From Bacillota bacterium (GTDB taxonomy: Bacteria > Armatimonadota > Hebobacteria > Hebobacterales > Hebobacteraceae): a stretch of 5,965 nucleotides of DNA. Each line of letters opens with the position of its first letter. The stretch's first letter is position 1. The stretch is from positions 1 through 5,965 of the forward strand of contig DAOVEW010000086.1 in NCBI GenBank assembly GCA_030668755.1, in the 5' to 3' direction. Under the pieces are notes generated by a model. That model made no database searches. It was not told the DNA's origin and saw only the letters and a list, made by a program, of their open reading frames with translations. Below, in pieces: positions 5,959 through 5,965 of this stretch. The position numbers and the translations under genes are program-made.

Positions 5959-5965
5959 GAGAATT

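Noticed and set aside
1..5965. CRISPR array, tRNA, rRNA, insertion sequence, toxin-antitoxin or phage genes
   Set aside because: I found no spaced direct repeats, cloverleaf, transposase motif, terminal inverted repeats or paired small genes. The only direct repeat is the TSP3 coding pair.

Overview
This is a GC-rich stretch of bacterial chromosome. It holds three well-supported genes, the first codons of a probable fourth gene at the left edge, and one gene relic. I see no tRNA, rRNA, CRISPR array, insertion sequence or phage gene. The organism cannot be named from this window. Strong Shine-Dalgarno sites, high GC and a very large secreted GxGYxYP-type protein with Ig-like and TSP3 modules would fit an environmental, polymer-degrading lineage such as Armatimonadota or Planctomycetota. 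That placement is inference only.

Left region (1-776): a probable minus-strand gene starts near base 39 and runs off the window. About 210 bases of divergent intergenic DNA follow, with a 13-base palindrome. A plus-strand gene at 252-776 encodes a small lipoprotein with a thioredoxin-like fold that lacks the redox CxxC.

Middle region (766-2669): a minus-strand membrane diguanylate cyclase (about six membrane helices, GAF, GGDEF) converges on the lipoprotein gene and overlaps its 3' end by 11 bp. Its 5' end is best explained by a CTG start at 2346 with a good ribosome binding site. The roughly 320 bases upstream hold no intact gene, but they do hold the C-terminal tail of a second, unrelated-looking GGDEF domain (about 2488-2604), a gene fossil.

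Right region (2670-5888): a single 1072-residue secreted protein is encoded on the minus strand. Its N-terminal half belongs to the GxGYxYP putative glycoside hydrolase family. A TSP3-type calcium-binding linker and several beta-sandwich modules follow. The family's signature motif has decayed to GAGEIDL. Upstream lies a good sigma70-type promoter (TTGACC, 18 bp, TATCAT) whose spacer contains a run of seven C residues.

Nothing in the sequence shows that the genes form one pathway. The cyclase could make c-di-GMP in response to a membrane or GAF signal, and the large protein is an exported, probably carbohydrate-related product. No defence, mobile or biosynthetic system is visible. The most notable points are the GGDEF fossil, the degenerate GxGYxYP motif, the homopolymer in the promoter spacer, the probable CTG start and the CxxC-less thioredoxin-like lipoprotein.
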